Source of the DNA: Drechslerella dactyloides
Taxonomy: Eukaryota > Ascomycota > Orbiliomycetes > Orbiliales > Orbiliaceae
DNA: 64,000 nucleotides
Reading direction: 5' to 3'
NCBI GenBank assembly: GCA_020064725.1
Contig: JAGTWJ010000001.1
Location: 2,666,001-2,730,000, forward strand
Shown here: positions 10,406 through 21,858 of the stretch, piece by piece
Layout of the letters: the number at the start of each line of letters is the position of its first letter
How positions within the stretch are numbered: position 1 is the stretch's first letter
Notes under the pieces: model-generated
The model's database searches: none
Told to the model about the DNA's origin: nothing
Seen by the model: the letters and a program-made list of their open reading frames with translations, nothing else
Program-made: the position numbers and the translations under genes

Positions 10406-13400
10406 TATGGCGAACGAGAAGCTAAATCGTATATATACGCAAGTATATATACAGAGGTATTACTAATACACTAGCAATAAGGTCCAGCTGGAGTTCGGCC
10501 AAGTTCAGGTATGTCGGCAGGCCGAGTGGATTAGATGTCCAAAACAACAGCCCGGTAGCGGGATGCAGGTATCCGTGTCTGGCGATTAGACCGCCGAGGA
10601 GATTATATATGGATATTATGAATTAGAGGTTACGGTTCGAGAACCAGCGAGAAGCAGAAGAGATGGAGGACAAGCTGTGCAAGCCGGTGACGCCTGTCGG
10701 GATTACAATTGATGCTTCGGGAGGAAAGGTGTGTGGGCCGGAAGAGTGTTAGGAGGGTTTTGAATCGAAATCTAGCCCTGAAGGGTAACGTAATGTACTT
10801 GAATGCACTTATATCTGCGCAAAAGGATCGTGGAGCTGTAAGAGGCCTTTAGACATTAAGCGATTAACCGTCCGTGAGAACTATTTGGGGACGGTGAAGC
10901 TGCTTTGCGCATGCTGTTCGTCAGCACGAGTCCGAGTTAGTCATCCTCCGTCTGTCTGTCCTGGTTTGGGGAGCTGGGCCACACAACGCGCACCGCTGGC
11001 CTGGGCTTGGGGCTCCGGCTCACCTGCGTCCAATATATACCGGAGAGCGGGAGCAGGACGGGCTGCTGGTCCGAAAGCCGTCGGTCTCGTTCTCGCTCTT
11101 GCTCTCGCGTCTAGCCGTCTCCAGGAGCAGCTGCTGTCTACGGAGTAGCTTTCCGTGCAATTGAGCAGGATATGGGGACGGCAGCACCGAGCCGAGTCGT
11201 GATCGCCGCGTGCTGAAGGAGAGAATAGGAGAAAGCAGCCGGTGAGGTCCGGGATTCGTGCTCGCAGCCGAGGAGAAGAACTTGGGACTCGCCTACCGTG
11301 CAGCAGATTGGGTTCACGGGAAATGAGGCTGTTGCTGCGAGGAAGCGAGAGATCCGGGGCGGATATCGCGACGTTGAGAGGGATGGTGTAGATGCGTAGA
11401 TGATGCGGTTCCAAAGGAGCAGGAGAGTGAGTCCGCGAGTGTTTCGTTGAGGCCGTTTGGCTTCGTTCCCCGGCGCCTGCTCAACCACACCCGAGCCCGG
11501 TAGGGCGGCAGATTTCCAGCGGAAAGAGCTAGGGAGAGAAGCTGCAGACGGGCTGACGAGTCTGAAGACAGACGAAAATAAAAAGGAAAGGGCGAAACAA
11601 GCCACTCGTAGATGCCTTCCAGGTGTCGTCTCAGCAAACCCGAGACACAGGGAGCGGGATTGTGTTCTGTCCGCAGACCAATTATAATGCTCGGCCTCGC
11701 GACAGTTCAACAAGGCAGGAGAAAAGGGGACTAGGGGCCTTGAGGGGGGGGTCCTATGGATCACTGGAACGCAAGAGGGGTCCAAGGGATGAGTCCGAAG
11801 GAGCAGTCAGCAGTGTAGCATATGCTTTATATACGTGCTTCCGACGTCGGGCACCGCTTGCAGGGCATGCAGCGGAGAGTGTCGATTATAAAAGGCAATA
11901 GGCCTTTTTAATTTGGTCTTTAGAAAAAAAAGTCCAATGATATTGACAAGTTGTCCCGAGCCTTGAAGGCAAAGCAAGAAGGAAAAAAAAAAAAAAAAAA
12001 AAAAAAAAGAAGCTAGGAAGTAAGAGAAGAAGTAGTTAGAAGAAGACCGAATGGGAAATGGGGAAGTGTATCGTAGCCAATGTACGGAGATATATTACTA
12101 TTACGAAGGGGGGACAATAATAATATGGCATATGTATACTAGGAACTATTGTATACAGGTAAGCAGCGCAAAGGCAGAGGAGTCGAAGGGAGAGTGGGAG
12201 TGAGCAGAGGAGGAAAGGAAGAACAGGAAGACTAGAAGCGACAGAAAGAAGAGAAGTGCATCTAGTTAGCTCGTTACGCCGGGCTTGGAGCTCAAAGGGA
12301 AAGGCGAAGACGGACGGGAAAAGACGCGGCTGTTGGAAAACGGGGCAGCAACGTTAACTCCTTCCATCGACCAAGAGACCAGCCTGGGCCCGTTTCGAGT
12401 TTTAAGCGTCCCAAGAAAGCAGCAGCTTGCTACCGAGCACGGAGAACTAGCTACTAGTCGACCTGCAAGAAGGCTACGTACATTACATGCTCGCTCTTGT
12501 TGATTTTGTTAAATTCATTCGGGTCAAATCGAGCATCGTTCCCACTGACGTTGTGCATCAGTTGTCCGCCTGGTGTGCAGGCGTGGATCCCGAGCGAAGG
12601 GCTCAAATCAATCAATGCCTCTCGAGATACGTAAACGGGCCAAAAGACGTTCGAGTACTGGCCAATTGGCAGATGACGACGCCCCGTGCTGCTGCAGACG
12701 AAGTACTAGTTATAAACTCGAGTCATCCCGAGGTGCACTACGAGTAAGGACACTCTGAAGATTCGAAGATGCACACCCTAACCAAAGGCCTGTCTATATA
12801 TACATCCTAGGAGACAAGGAGGCAGGTCAGTGCGGGAATCGACAAATACAAACCGGCGCGGACCCTTGAACGGCCACAGGAGATTCCTGATACAGACCAA
12901 CTGCAAACCGGGAAATTTTATTAAGTTCATCCCAGCTCCCCAGCCAGCGTTCTGCCGTGGTTAGCCAATGTGATGGCTTCTGTATCGACACACAGCTTTG
13001 CCTCCCGGAGACAGTGAACCGAATGCAAACTAAAGGTGTCGACGTCCGTAGGATCATGCTCCGGCCCAGGACTGCGGTGCTGCTATACGGCTAATTGGCT
13101 TGATCGAAATATACCAAGCACCTTGGTTCTGATATAGTCAACCAAGCTATCGATCTATTCGGTTCGGTTCTAGGAGACAAAAGTGCCCACAGTGATGGCG
13201 ACGACTAGCTTCAGGCGTGCTCCAGATACCCATCGTATCCGGATACGCCGCCGCGATAGGCAGGATGCCAGATGTCCGCTTGAGACATATTATGTATTAT
13301 GCACTTTTTGTTGATTGATTGCAAGCCCTCGACAGGAGCATTCGTTGGGACGGGAATGCCGGGGAGGAGGGAGGGGCGGGCCTTGCCCAGTCCGGCAGCT

Positions 13401-14270
13401 TGAAGTTTTCACGGTGCCGGCGAGCAATTAAGCCAGAATCTGCCTGATTCGAGAATACCTCCATACCAGTACCGCAGGGTGTAAGTAAATAGGAAACACC
13501 GGTGCCAAATTCGTGCACGACCAAGCCCAGTAGATATTTGAGATGCTTGATATTGATATGTTTGCTCGCATGGCAGGCCTGCACGTTGAAGTTTTCGACA
13601 AATTAAATTGTCCCAAGGCCTCCTGCGTCGGATCCATCCACAGGATGATATCTTACTGGCCCATATATTACTCTTCCCAAGAGCTTCCCCACGGCTGCTG
13701 CAGCGCTGCCGTGCTGCCGTAATTGCTAGAGGCTCCGTGTATCAGCCCGTGCAACCAGGGTCTAACTATTGCATCGCGACCGTGCGCGTGGCTCCAGGTT
13801 CAATTTACGCAGCTGGCTGCCCACGATCGAAACATTCGAAACATTCTTCCGTTCACGGTACACGGTGGTCCGCCGTCCGGGAGCTTGGCTACCACGAGCA
13901 ATTGCCAATCAACAGCAGCCAAATTGCCGAAGACCAGATATATTACCTAAGATACCAGATGCCCGTTTGGATGGAACCCGCTCGTCGAGGTCCCTCAAAA
14001 CGGCTGTCGTTGACGAAGCCTGACAGGCTGGCTCGCATTGGCGGTGCGGTCCAGCCAGATAGACGCCAAAACACACGGGACACCAAAACATGGGGCAACT
14101 CTGTTGCGCAAACGGAGGCGCTACCTGAGGCGAGGCTGCGGCGGTGGGCGCAGCGATCACGTGCCAGATGCAACGGCCTGCCAAGCCTTCCAGTCGCGTT
14201 TCGGCTCGTTTGACGACTTTGTGATTCTCTCCAAAACATCATCCCCAAAAGATCGTCAACCGCGCCGACG
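10406..14270. other. long intergenic region, no convincing gene
   Basis: About 3.9 kb between the divergent JSN1-like gene and VPS72. Open frames on both strands have skewed, non-coding composition. The only mildly protein-like one is 12487-12747 (+, ATG, 86 codons, LVDFVKFIRVKSSIVPTDVV near its start), which I cannot assign to a family. The region contains a 26-A run and purine-rich tracts near 12000-12300. It probably holds long leaders and promoters. Confidence 0.5.
11983..12008 (+). repeat. poly(A) run of 26
   Basis: An unbroken run of 26 adenines in a purine-rich stretch. No coding retrocopy is seen upstream of it, so it reads as a simple homopolymer tract rather than the tail of a retroposed gene. 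Confidence 0.9.
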
Positions 14271-15956
14271 ATGTCGACAGACACGCCCATGAACGTCGAT
14301 GAACCGAGCGACGGCGGCTCGAGCCGTGAAGCTTCTCCCAAACTTCCGGAATCCCTTATCGCTGGCCGCCAGAGGCGATCAACAGCAGGCAATCGGCTTG
14401 CTCAGCTTCTCCAACAGGAGCAACCCGACGACATCGATCTACTATTCGAAGAAACCGGCGAAGATGACGGAGATTTCGAGGCCAAACATGAATCCGATAT
14501 CGATCTCGGCTCATCATCCGATGAAGAGGACAAGCCCCAAGAACAGGATGAGCTCGCCGGCGAGAAAGAATTGCAGCAGGAGGAGCAGGCTTCCAAGAAG
14601 AAACGGAAAGCCGGCGCTTCGTATCCCGGTCAAAAGGAGCTGGATAAGCTTGTGAAGAGGCAGCAGGCCCTCCGGAACAAGCGCGTGACGATACAAGAGC
14701 CGGACCAGAGCAAAGAGTCGTCAACAGCCCCTTCGCCTGGTCCGGACCAAGCCCCTCGAGCGCGAAAGAAGAGCGAAAGAATATCATGGATTCCGACCCT
14801 GGAGGACCAGCCGTCGAGACAGTCCTCGCGGCGGCAGACCGTAGCCAACAAGCAGATGATCCACGAGAGAATGAAGGAGTCCAACGAACGACGCCTCAAG
14901 GTCATCGCTGCGATGAACGAGGCATCGCTACGGAAGAAGGAGCAGAAAGTGGAGTTGACCCAGGAGATGCGATTGGAGAGAGCCAAAAAAGTTGAGCACC
15001 AGAACAAGAAGAGTTTGAACAAGTGGCAAGAAGCCGAAGAGGCGCGATTAGCGGCCCAGAGAGCGAAGCTGGCAGCTTTGCACAATCGAAAGATCGAGGG
15101 TCCGTATATAAGATTCTACAGCGGCAGAGCAGAGTGGGGTCCCGATGGGCGCCTTGTCGGCATCGGGAAGCGAAAACTGGTTCAAGAAGTTCCAGAGGTC
15201 GCAGAAGTTCCAGAGAAATCAGAAGTTCCTAAGAAAACCCCAGAGAACGAGAACGATATCGATCCCAAAAAGGACACTGCCGACCAGTCCCAGCCCGATG
15301 GAGACGTCGTTATGGACGATGCCCCACAGGACAATGCCCCGCAGGACGCTACCCCAGAACTCAAGAATGCGGACCCCACCACTGTACCCGCGATCGAGCT
15401 ACCGACTGGAGATGCTCCACCGGTCCCTAATCAGCCAACGGAACCGCCTAACCCGGCTCAAATCGAGACTGTGGCTGCGGTTCCACCATCCGATGCTGAC
15501 TATGATGATGACACGCATCACCAAATCGCCGAGCAACTACAAACAGATCTGGATGCTGCTCTCCCGCCTGCCAAACCTTCGATCACCTCACAAGCATATA
15601 TCTGCTTGGAAGGTTTCAAGAAAGAAGCGTCCAATAGAGAATTTCAGAGCAAAATTTTGTTCCCGCATAATCGCGGACCCTTGCCCAGTAAGTGATGCTG
15701 CCCCCTAGACTGCTTTATAGCAAGCATATGTGTCCTCTAACGTGAATATCTAGAGCCCGACCGGCCCCTTTGCGTTACAACAAGCTTGCCTGCTCGGTTC
15801 AAAGACCCTTCGACCGGACTCCCGTATGCCAGCTTGTTTGGATATAAACAGATCCAGCGAGTGAAGCACGGCGGTCTTCAATGGAATGACCAGCTACAAT
15901 GTTTCTTCGATGGCCAAGGTGCAGCAGCTGGCGTCCCGGAAGGCTTTTATGCCTAG
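14271..15956 (+). CDS. SWC2: SWR1 complex subunit Vps72/Swc2 (YL1 family)
   Basis: Two exons, 14271-15687 and 15754-15956; 540 codons (539 aa). Swc2 is the H2A.Z-H2B chaperone subunit of the SWR1 remodeller in the nucleus. The N-terminal YL1 region has RRSTAGNRLAQLL followed by a very acidic stretch (DDIDLLFEETGEDDG, SSSDEEDK), then a Lys-rich segment and a long charged coiled-coil of about 120 residues. The last exon encodes the YL1 C-terminal domain: PLCVTTSLPARFKDPSTGLP then YAS. A repeated EVPEVAEVPEKSEVPKK stretch lies between them (about residues 305-320). The intron falls just before the YL1_C domain, and its GTAAGT donor restores the frame. Confidence 0.93.
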
Positions 15957-18744
15957 ACGGGACTTGGTTACCGATTGGATTGGTGTCCTTGCTTTGACAG
16001 AACTTTGCGATATCATCGGACGGCGTTAAAGGTATTACTTGAGAGAAACCTATTCTCGGCCGCGTCATTTCACGACGGCATGTATCAACAGCAACCGAAA
16101 AGTTAAACGGAAATGGCGCAAACGGATTTAAAGAAACAAAAGAATGGTACATTGAATTGAAGCAGGTGCTTGATGACTTGAGCGCATCTTGACCAGCGGT
16201 CCGCGCCAAATAAGCCGCAAGGAGCCGGGCTGAGAACTTCTTCATGCTCGTCAAACAAATTTAGATGCATTTTCTGCCATCGAGACGAGATGCCCCATAG
16301 TTTGCAGAAAATTTTTCCATGACCCTTGATCAATTCGAAATGATGATGTACAAGAGTACCGATTTGTGGATGGAGAAACTTCGGTAGCTCGCAAGAATTA
16401 ATATGACCAATCCTTTGAGGTGGCGGCCCCCACGCCAGCTCTCCACATCCTGGAGCTCTACCACAAGCCGGCACGTTGCGAAATGCGGCCCACCGGCTGG
16501 TACCCGACACCCGTAGTGCGAGCTTCGTCGTCCGAACTTGACTATGGCAATTGAGCTGCGGTTTCGGGTTTCCCTCTGACTACCGAATTCAACCGTGATC
16601 GATGCACCATGTCGGTCTAGGGACAGAACTTCCAGCCTGGCTTTATGGCTCGCGATCGACCCAGAACGTGAATCGAACGCCCTCCCCCCACTTGCTGTGA
16701 TGACTCTGCCATGTTTGCATTTGCGATTGGAGACCCCGGATTCTTGTTCAGAGACTTACGCCGGGTAGGAAACCGTGCTGGCTGAACTGGCGAGCATGCA
16801 AAGTGGTGAGGGGAATATGATCCTAAAGAGAAGCTTGCATGCTCATTTATCTACACCTCACCACGAGCTTAGCTCCACCCACAGATTCCTACACGCGCAC
16901 GAACAAAATATCCTTTACTTCTCATCGTTCTTTTTCTCCGGATGCCTTCCTTTTTCCAGCCCTAGCTAGCCGCCAGACGAGTGAGCGTTCGCACCTGCTG
17001 TTAAGAGGACGAGGATTGCGAAACAAGCCGTATACGGTCCAGTCCTGCCGACGAAGTCTGACGAGAATCTACAACCGACACTGTCTAGGATCACATCTGA
17101 AACGCATGCCCTCTGATATCATCGAGCTTTCAGACTCGACTTTAAAGCTTCTCGTTTATTTTTAAAATTCCCTCCCGTTTTCTGGAGCTTCCTATCTTGT
17201 TATATCTCGCGGGATTTTCCACGACGCTGGATTCACGAGCGCAACCGAAGTTTCCCATCTGATGCCAAACCAGGCCAACCTCTGACAGTACTTGTCATAA
17301 TTCCCTCTGACGACACCCCGAGTGCTACGCTGACGAGGCCAGTACCGGCAGCTGGAAGCAGCAGCAGCAGCGTCGAAACAGCAATCAGGACGGGCCGCAA
17401 CGATATCCTTGCCCTGTCGCTGAACAATTGCTCGGTCACGTTCGATTAAACTAGAAGTCGAGGGATTTTGTATTGGGGCCCCTTTATATCTTTTCTCGTC
17501 GGCCCTGCCCCGGAGTCAGGCGGCCATTTCCCCGACGTGGTTCTAGAAGCTAGCGGATAGCTTTCTGGCTGCTCGCGGGGCCGCGATCACATCATCCACG
17601 CACCACGGCAAACCCGCTAGCCAGACTCGCTTGCGAGCTATCTCTGCTCCCAGCACCGAGAAAGAATTCCGAACAGCCTCTTCAATCGGAAGAAAAGCAA
17701 AGAACAGAAAAAACGGATAGCAAGAAAGACGAACGAGAGAGAGGAAAAAAACTCTGCATCCAGCGTCAGCTATCGCGTCCACCTCCCAAAACCCGGCAAG
17801 CGCACCGTGACTGGCCTCCGGTATCTTGGGACGTTTGACAGTTCTGTTCGCGTGAGGCCAAGCTTATCTTCGGCCAATTGCAAGCTTATCATCGCAGGCA
17901 AAGGAAACTCCAAAAATAACAGTAAAAGACAGGCTAAAGAGAAGAGAGCGCTGCGAGACACAGGAGCTGTGCTGGTCGAGTGCGGTTGCAGTTGTATTGT
18001 ATCATCTCTCATACCAAACGAGCGAATACATACGTATATGCATACCACGCCGACTGCATCCCAGACCATACCAACCAAGCATCTACCCTGCCCGCCACAG
18101 ATCCTGTCTGGTGTGCCGGCCGCTGGTAGTGGTAGTGGATCTCGAGAGATTGGCTAGTCCACAAGGGAGTGGTTTGCTCAGCATTGTGGCATCTCCACCG
18201 CCCGAGTTCAGTTTCCCTTTGCTTTGGCGTCAGCATAAATCGCTCTTCGATTTCGACTACCCTCAGGGGCAGCAGGGAAAAGAAACTCCACATTCTTCGT
18301 TTCGAGCTCGAGCGGCTGCATGAGCAGAAATTTCAGACGCGCACGATCGAGCTCGAGCTGCAGATAACCTTGCAGGCGAGTATAAAAGAGAGTGATACAA
18401 TTGAAACGGGCCTCGATCGGCAGATCTCACTTCGCCTTTGGGGCAGACGGTCTCGTCGCCCGCGAGCCACCAGCAGAGTTCATTTCCGCAGCTTTTCGCT
18501 GAAGGTTGTGCCCGAAGCGGAAACCAGCCTGACCGAACTGATATCGCTGGGCGAGCTTTCCTGCTTCTGCGGCCCTGCCTGCCTGCCCGCCGTGCCCTGC
18601 CCGCCTGCCTGTTGCATCGGGGGCGGCGCAGAGAGAGACAGGACAGGAACCGAAGCACGCAGCCCGCCAGCCAGCTCTGCAGGCAAAGCCGTTCTAGCCT
18701 CCCTCGCTAAGGCCGTGCTCAGGCTGGAATAAATAAAAGAAGTC
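15957..18744. other. intergenic region, no convincing gene
   Basis: About 2.8 kb between VPS72 and the Ecl1-type gene. A minus-strand frame at 16103-16510 looks slightly protein-like but begins at GTG and lacks any recognised motif or splice partner. Sequence from about 17600 to 18740 is polypurine/polypyrimidine-rich, as expected of a long fungal 5' leader. Confidence 0.5.
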
Positions 18745-20064
18745 ATGGCTGCCGTCCGTCGAAAGGCCATTAGACCTCCCCTTCGAAAATCTGCCACCGC
18801 GAACTCTGCCCGAGGAATCCCACCGCCGTCGTCGTCTGCGATCGCAGCCCGGGAGAGTAGGGCCTCTGCTGCTGCGGCTGCAGAACCCATCGATCCACTC
18901 ATGGCGGCGAGTTTTCTGCCGTTCTGGTATGTCGTCCCTTTTTCTCCCAGCCATTCGTTCCACGCGCGCGGTCGTTTGTCCGATTGATGTCGAGGTCGAT
19001 GTCGGGATGCTGCCGTCGACGACATCAACAACACACCAACAACCGCAACGACGTCTACAAGTACGAGCAGGGAAGAGACGAGTCAGCTAACATCCATTGA
19101 CCTCCCAGCGCGCACTGCGAAAAGCAGATCCTCATCCCAAACCATGGCGTCTTGTACTGCAGCGAAGCGTATGTTCTAACCTCGCCCAGCCCTTCGTCCT
19201 CGTTATACCGGCGGCTTTAAGCTGACATGAGATTCACTCAGGTGTCGACGGAGGGACCGAGACACAAAGTCCCACCCAATCCCCATCAGCGGCTCCCTTC
19301 CACTTCACCAGCAGCAGCGCGGCGGCTTTGGCTCCTGGAATACGCCACCGCTGTCTCCCCGCCTTGGCTACATGGACAATTTTGCCCCGCCGAACCTGAT
19401 CGCGCCGACCTCGCCGACGACCGCCCGTTCGATTCCATTGTCGAGAACAACCTCGAGTCCTGGCGACCACACCTCCTTCTCGCCTCCGTCGGACCCCATC
19501 CCCCTTCACCGCCGGTCAGTGTACGAGATGTCGTATCCGAGCATGTCTGCCCCGTCGTCACCCACCAACTCCAGCGGGGTGCATCTGCCCTCGAAACGGC
19601 CTCCCCACCTCCCTCGGAACAATACCTTCACCTCAGTTACGAGCCTCGCACACTCTCCCGCGAACAGCTCCTTCACTCGTCCCCTCCCTCCACTCCACAA
19701 CCCGTTCTCGTCCTCCTTCTCGTCGTCGCCACGGTCGATAGACTTGGTCACCCCCATCAGCAGCGTCACATCACAACCAGCAGGTCTGGCGCATACCGGC
19801 GCTGCGAACGGCACAACGTCCGAGCAAATGTACGAGAAGAAGGCCATACCGAGCTCTGGCCACGGACAGGGAAGTCTGAAGAAGCTATTCAACTTTGACG
19901 GCATGCGAGCACCGCCCCAACAACCGATGAGAAGCACGCCAATGGTCAGTCGAGCTGTCAGTCCAGCGCCCATGGCCTCAAACATCAGCAGAGCCGGAAG
20001 TCCTACGCCTGGAAGTGTATCGGATGGGACAAAACTCAAGAGCACTTGGACGGATCTCTACTAA
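18745..20064 (+). CDS. Ecl1-type life-span regulatory zinc-binding protein
   Basis: Three exons, 18745-18926, 19109-19168 and 19242-20064; 355 codons (354 aa). Ecl1-family proteins are small fungal factors tied to chronological lifespan and to zinc or sulfur starvation responses. The junctions rebuild CAHCEKQI then VLYCSEACRRRD, a C-X2-C...C-X3-C zinc motif at about residues 61-83. This is the only strongly conserved part of the family. The rest (90-354) is Ser/Pro/Thr-rich and disordered, with LKKLFNFDGM near 283 as a possible short conserved motif, and it ends in TWTDLY. The 60-nt middle exon carries nearly the whole zinc motif. The start is the first in-frame ATG, with no intervening stop before exon 2. 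The family assignment rests on the Cys pattern alone. Confidence 0.72.
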
Positions 20065-21858
20065 TTCTGACTGCTAATGATCGACAACCATCCTCAATCT
20101 CGCTGCCAGTACTCAAAAGAGCAAGAGTTTTTGACGCCGCTTATCATTTCTCTTTGCCATCGTTATACAATTTAGCGTCAGGAAGCTCAACATCCCGTTG
20201 CGCAACGCGATATTACTATTACTACTTTAACGACGTTACGAATTCCCTTAGATCTGCGGTCCTCTTTTCCTTCTATTTCTTTCCATACCCATCGGGATAC
20301 TCTCTTTTGATTCACTATCTTTCAACCGTCGCTGCAACGCTTTATCCCGATCGAATTGGACTCTAGCTCTGCCGAGAAGAAATTCTCGATGCATCGTCGT
20401 CGTCCCTTGCCTCCTCGACCCGGGTTGCCACTCTCGAAGCACAAGCTTCGTGTCTCCAGGCCACCCTCTCCGGAAGTCTCTTTAGGGTTCATGCAGCGTG
20501 GCCGTCTCCGAACTGGCCAGGGCACTCCGGTTGAAACGTTACACCGGCAATCACTCTTTCTTGCCACTTTCGACATGCCAAAATTTGTATTTGGTTCATC
20601 TTAGAAATTCCCATCTTACCCACGAGGCACGGCGGTGGTGGGAAGATTGCATCTGTGTACGACAGCGCACAAGATCAATATCCTGTTTTCCTAATATCTT
20701 TGATTATACTTTGGGTCGTTTCTTTTCATTATCTTTCTGTTTACTATATCCTGTGTAATTGGTGGGGGAGTTCAACATAGATATGAGGTCATGTTTCCAT
20801 TCCGGATTTTGTCTAGTAACGAACGTTGCCTCGGGGCCGTTTGTTGGATTTTTGCCATATACCCGGCCATTCCTTGCTCGGTATTTTTTTTTATTTTCCT
20901 TTACTGGTGAACGCTACAAACTACAGGCTGTTTGATTGAGTATTTCATGTGACATTTAGCGTGCGTGCGATTGTATTAAATTCGGCGGAAGTATTGTGCT
21001 ATATCGTTCCTGGCTTCTTGGCACGAATATGCGTGCGCGTGCGCATGCCATCCGGGCACTATCGATGCTACTATAGACGGTTGATTGGTTCTGCGGTTAT
21101 ACGAATATTGTCCTTCGGAATATCATGTTTGTCGCAACATGGATGCATGTATTGATCGATCCTGTACTAGATAGATCTCACGCCCGCGGAGCTAGAGTCA
21201 AGCTTTCTAACGTTTCTTCGATCGGTGCGTTATAAACCGATTGCTAATGCAAACGTTTATTATCTAGGGTCGGACAGTCGTCCGATCCAATCCGACTGTC
21301 TGCCTACACATGCATCTCCGTATGCACCCCGCATCGATCCGAGTCGATCGTAATGTTCCGGAATCCTGCAAATTAATTAATATTGTCACGTTCCTGCAGG
21401 AATGATACTCCTGGCATCCTGGCTGCCGTTCCACCCCCGCGCTTTGTCAGTGTTATAAAATATAACGCACGGTAATGTGTTCCGCGTGACTGTACTGCTG
21501 TGCATGTGCGGGTACCTTGGTAGGCGTTTATAACTCGTTCGTCCGACGATGACGACAGGCTATGGCGTGTCGCGACGATGCAAGGGTACCCTTTGCTGTT
21601 TATTCTGAGAACACATGCATATAGTTTGTAAAAAATATGGTATTACACTTCGTTATAAACTCGGGTGTCAAGTTAGGCACACTCGACATGTAAGTAGACG
21701 GACGGACAGCACGGCCTGGTCTTGAAACCACGACGAACAGATGGACACTACGCAGACTATCTCAGGCTGTCCCTGTCACGTCACATGGGTTTCGAATGTA
21801 ATCTATAATCAATTGTTCCGCGGAGATAGCTGCGATATTGGCCCCTCCCCCGCCGCCT
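20065..21858. other. convergent intergenic region, no gene seen
   Basis: About 1.8 kb between the 3' ends of the Ecl1-type gene and TTI1. It is AT-richer than the flanking coding sequence. No frame shows protein character, and no tRNA-like structure was noticed. Confidence 0.5.

Noticed and set aside
10631..10650. GGTTCGAGAACC resembling a tRNA B-box
   Set aside because: No A-box, acceptor stem or anticodon arm could be formed around it.
11983..12008. Poly(A) run as the tail of a retroposed gene
   Set aside because: No processed coding copy or target-site duplication was seen upstream.
13608..14213. 201-codon plus-strand frame just upstream of VPS72
   Set aside because: Non-ATG start and Arg/Ser-rich composition; more likely VPS72 promoter and leader.
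16103..16510. 135-codon minus-strand frame downstream of VPS72
   Set aside because: GTG start, no recognised domain, overlapped by another unrelated frame of similar length.
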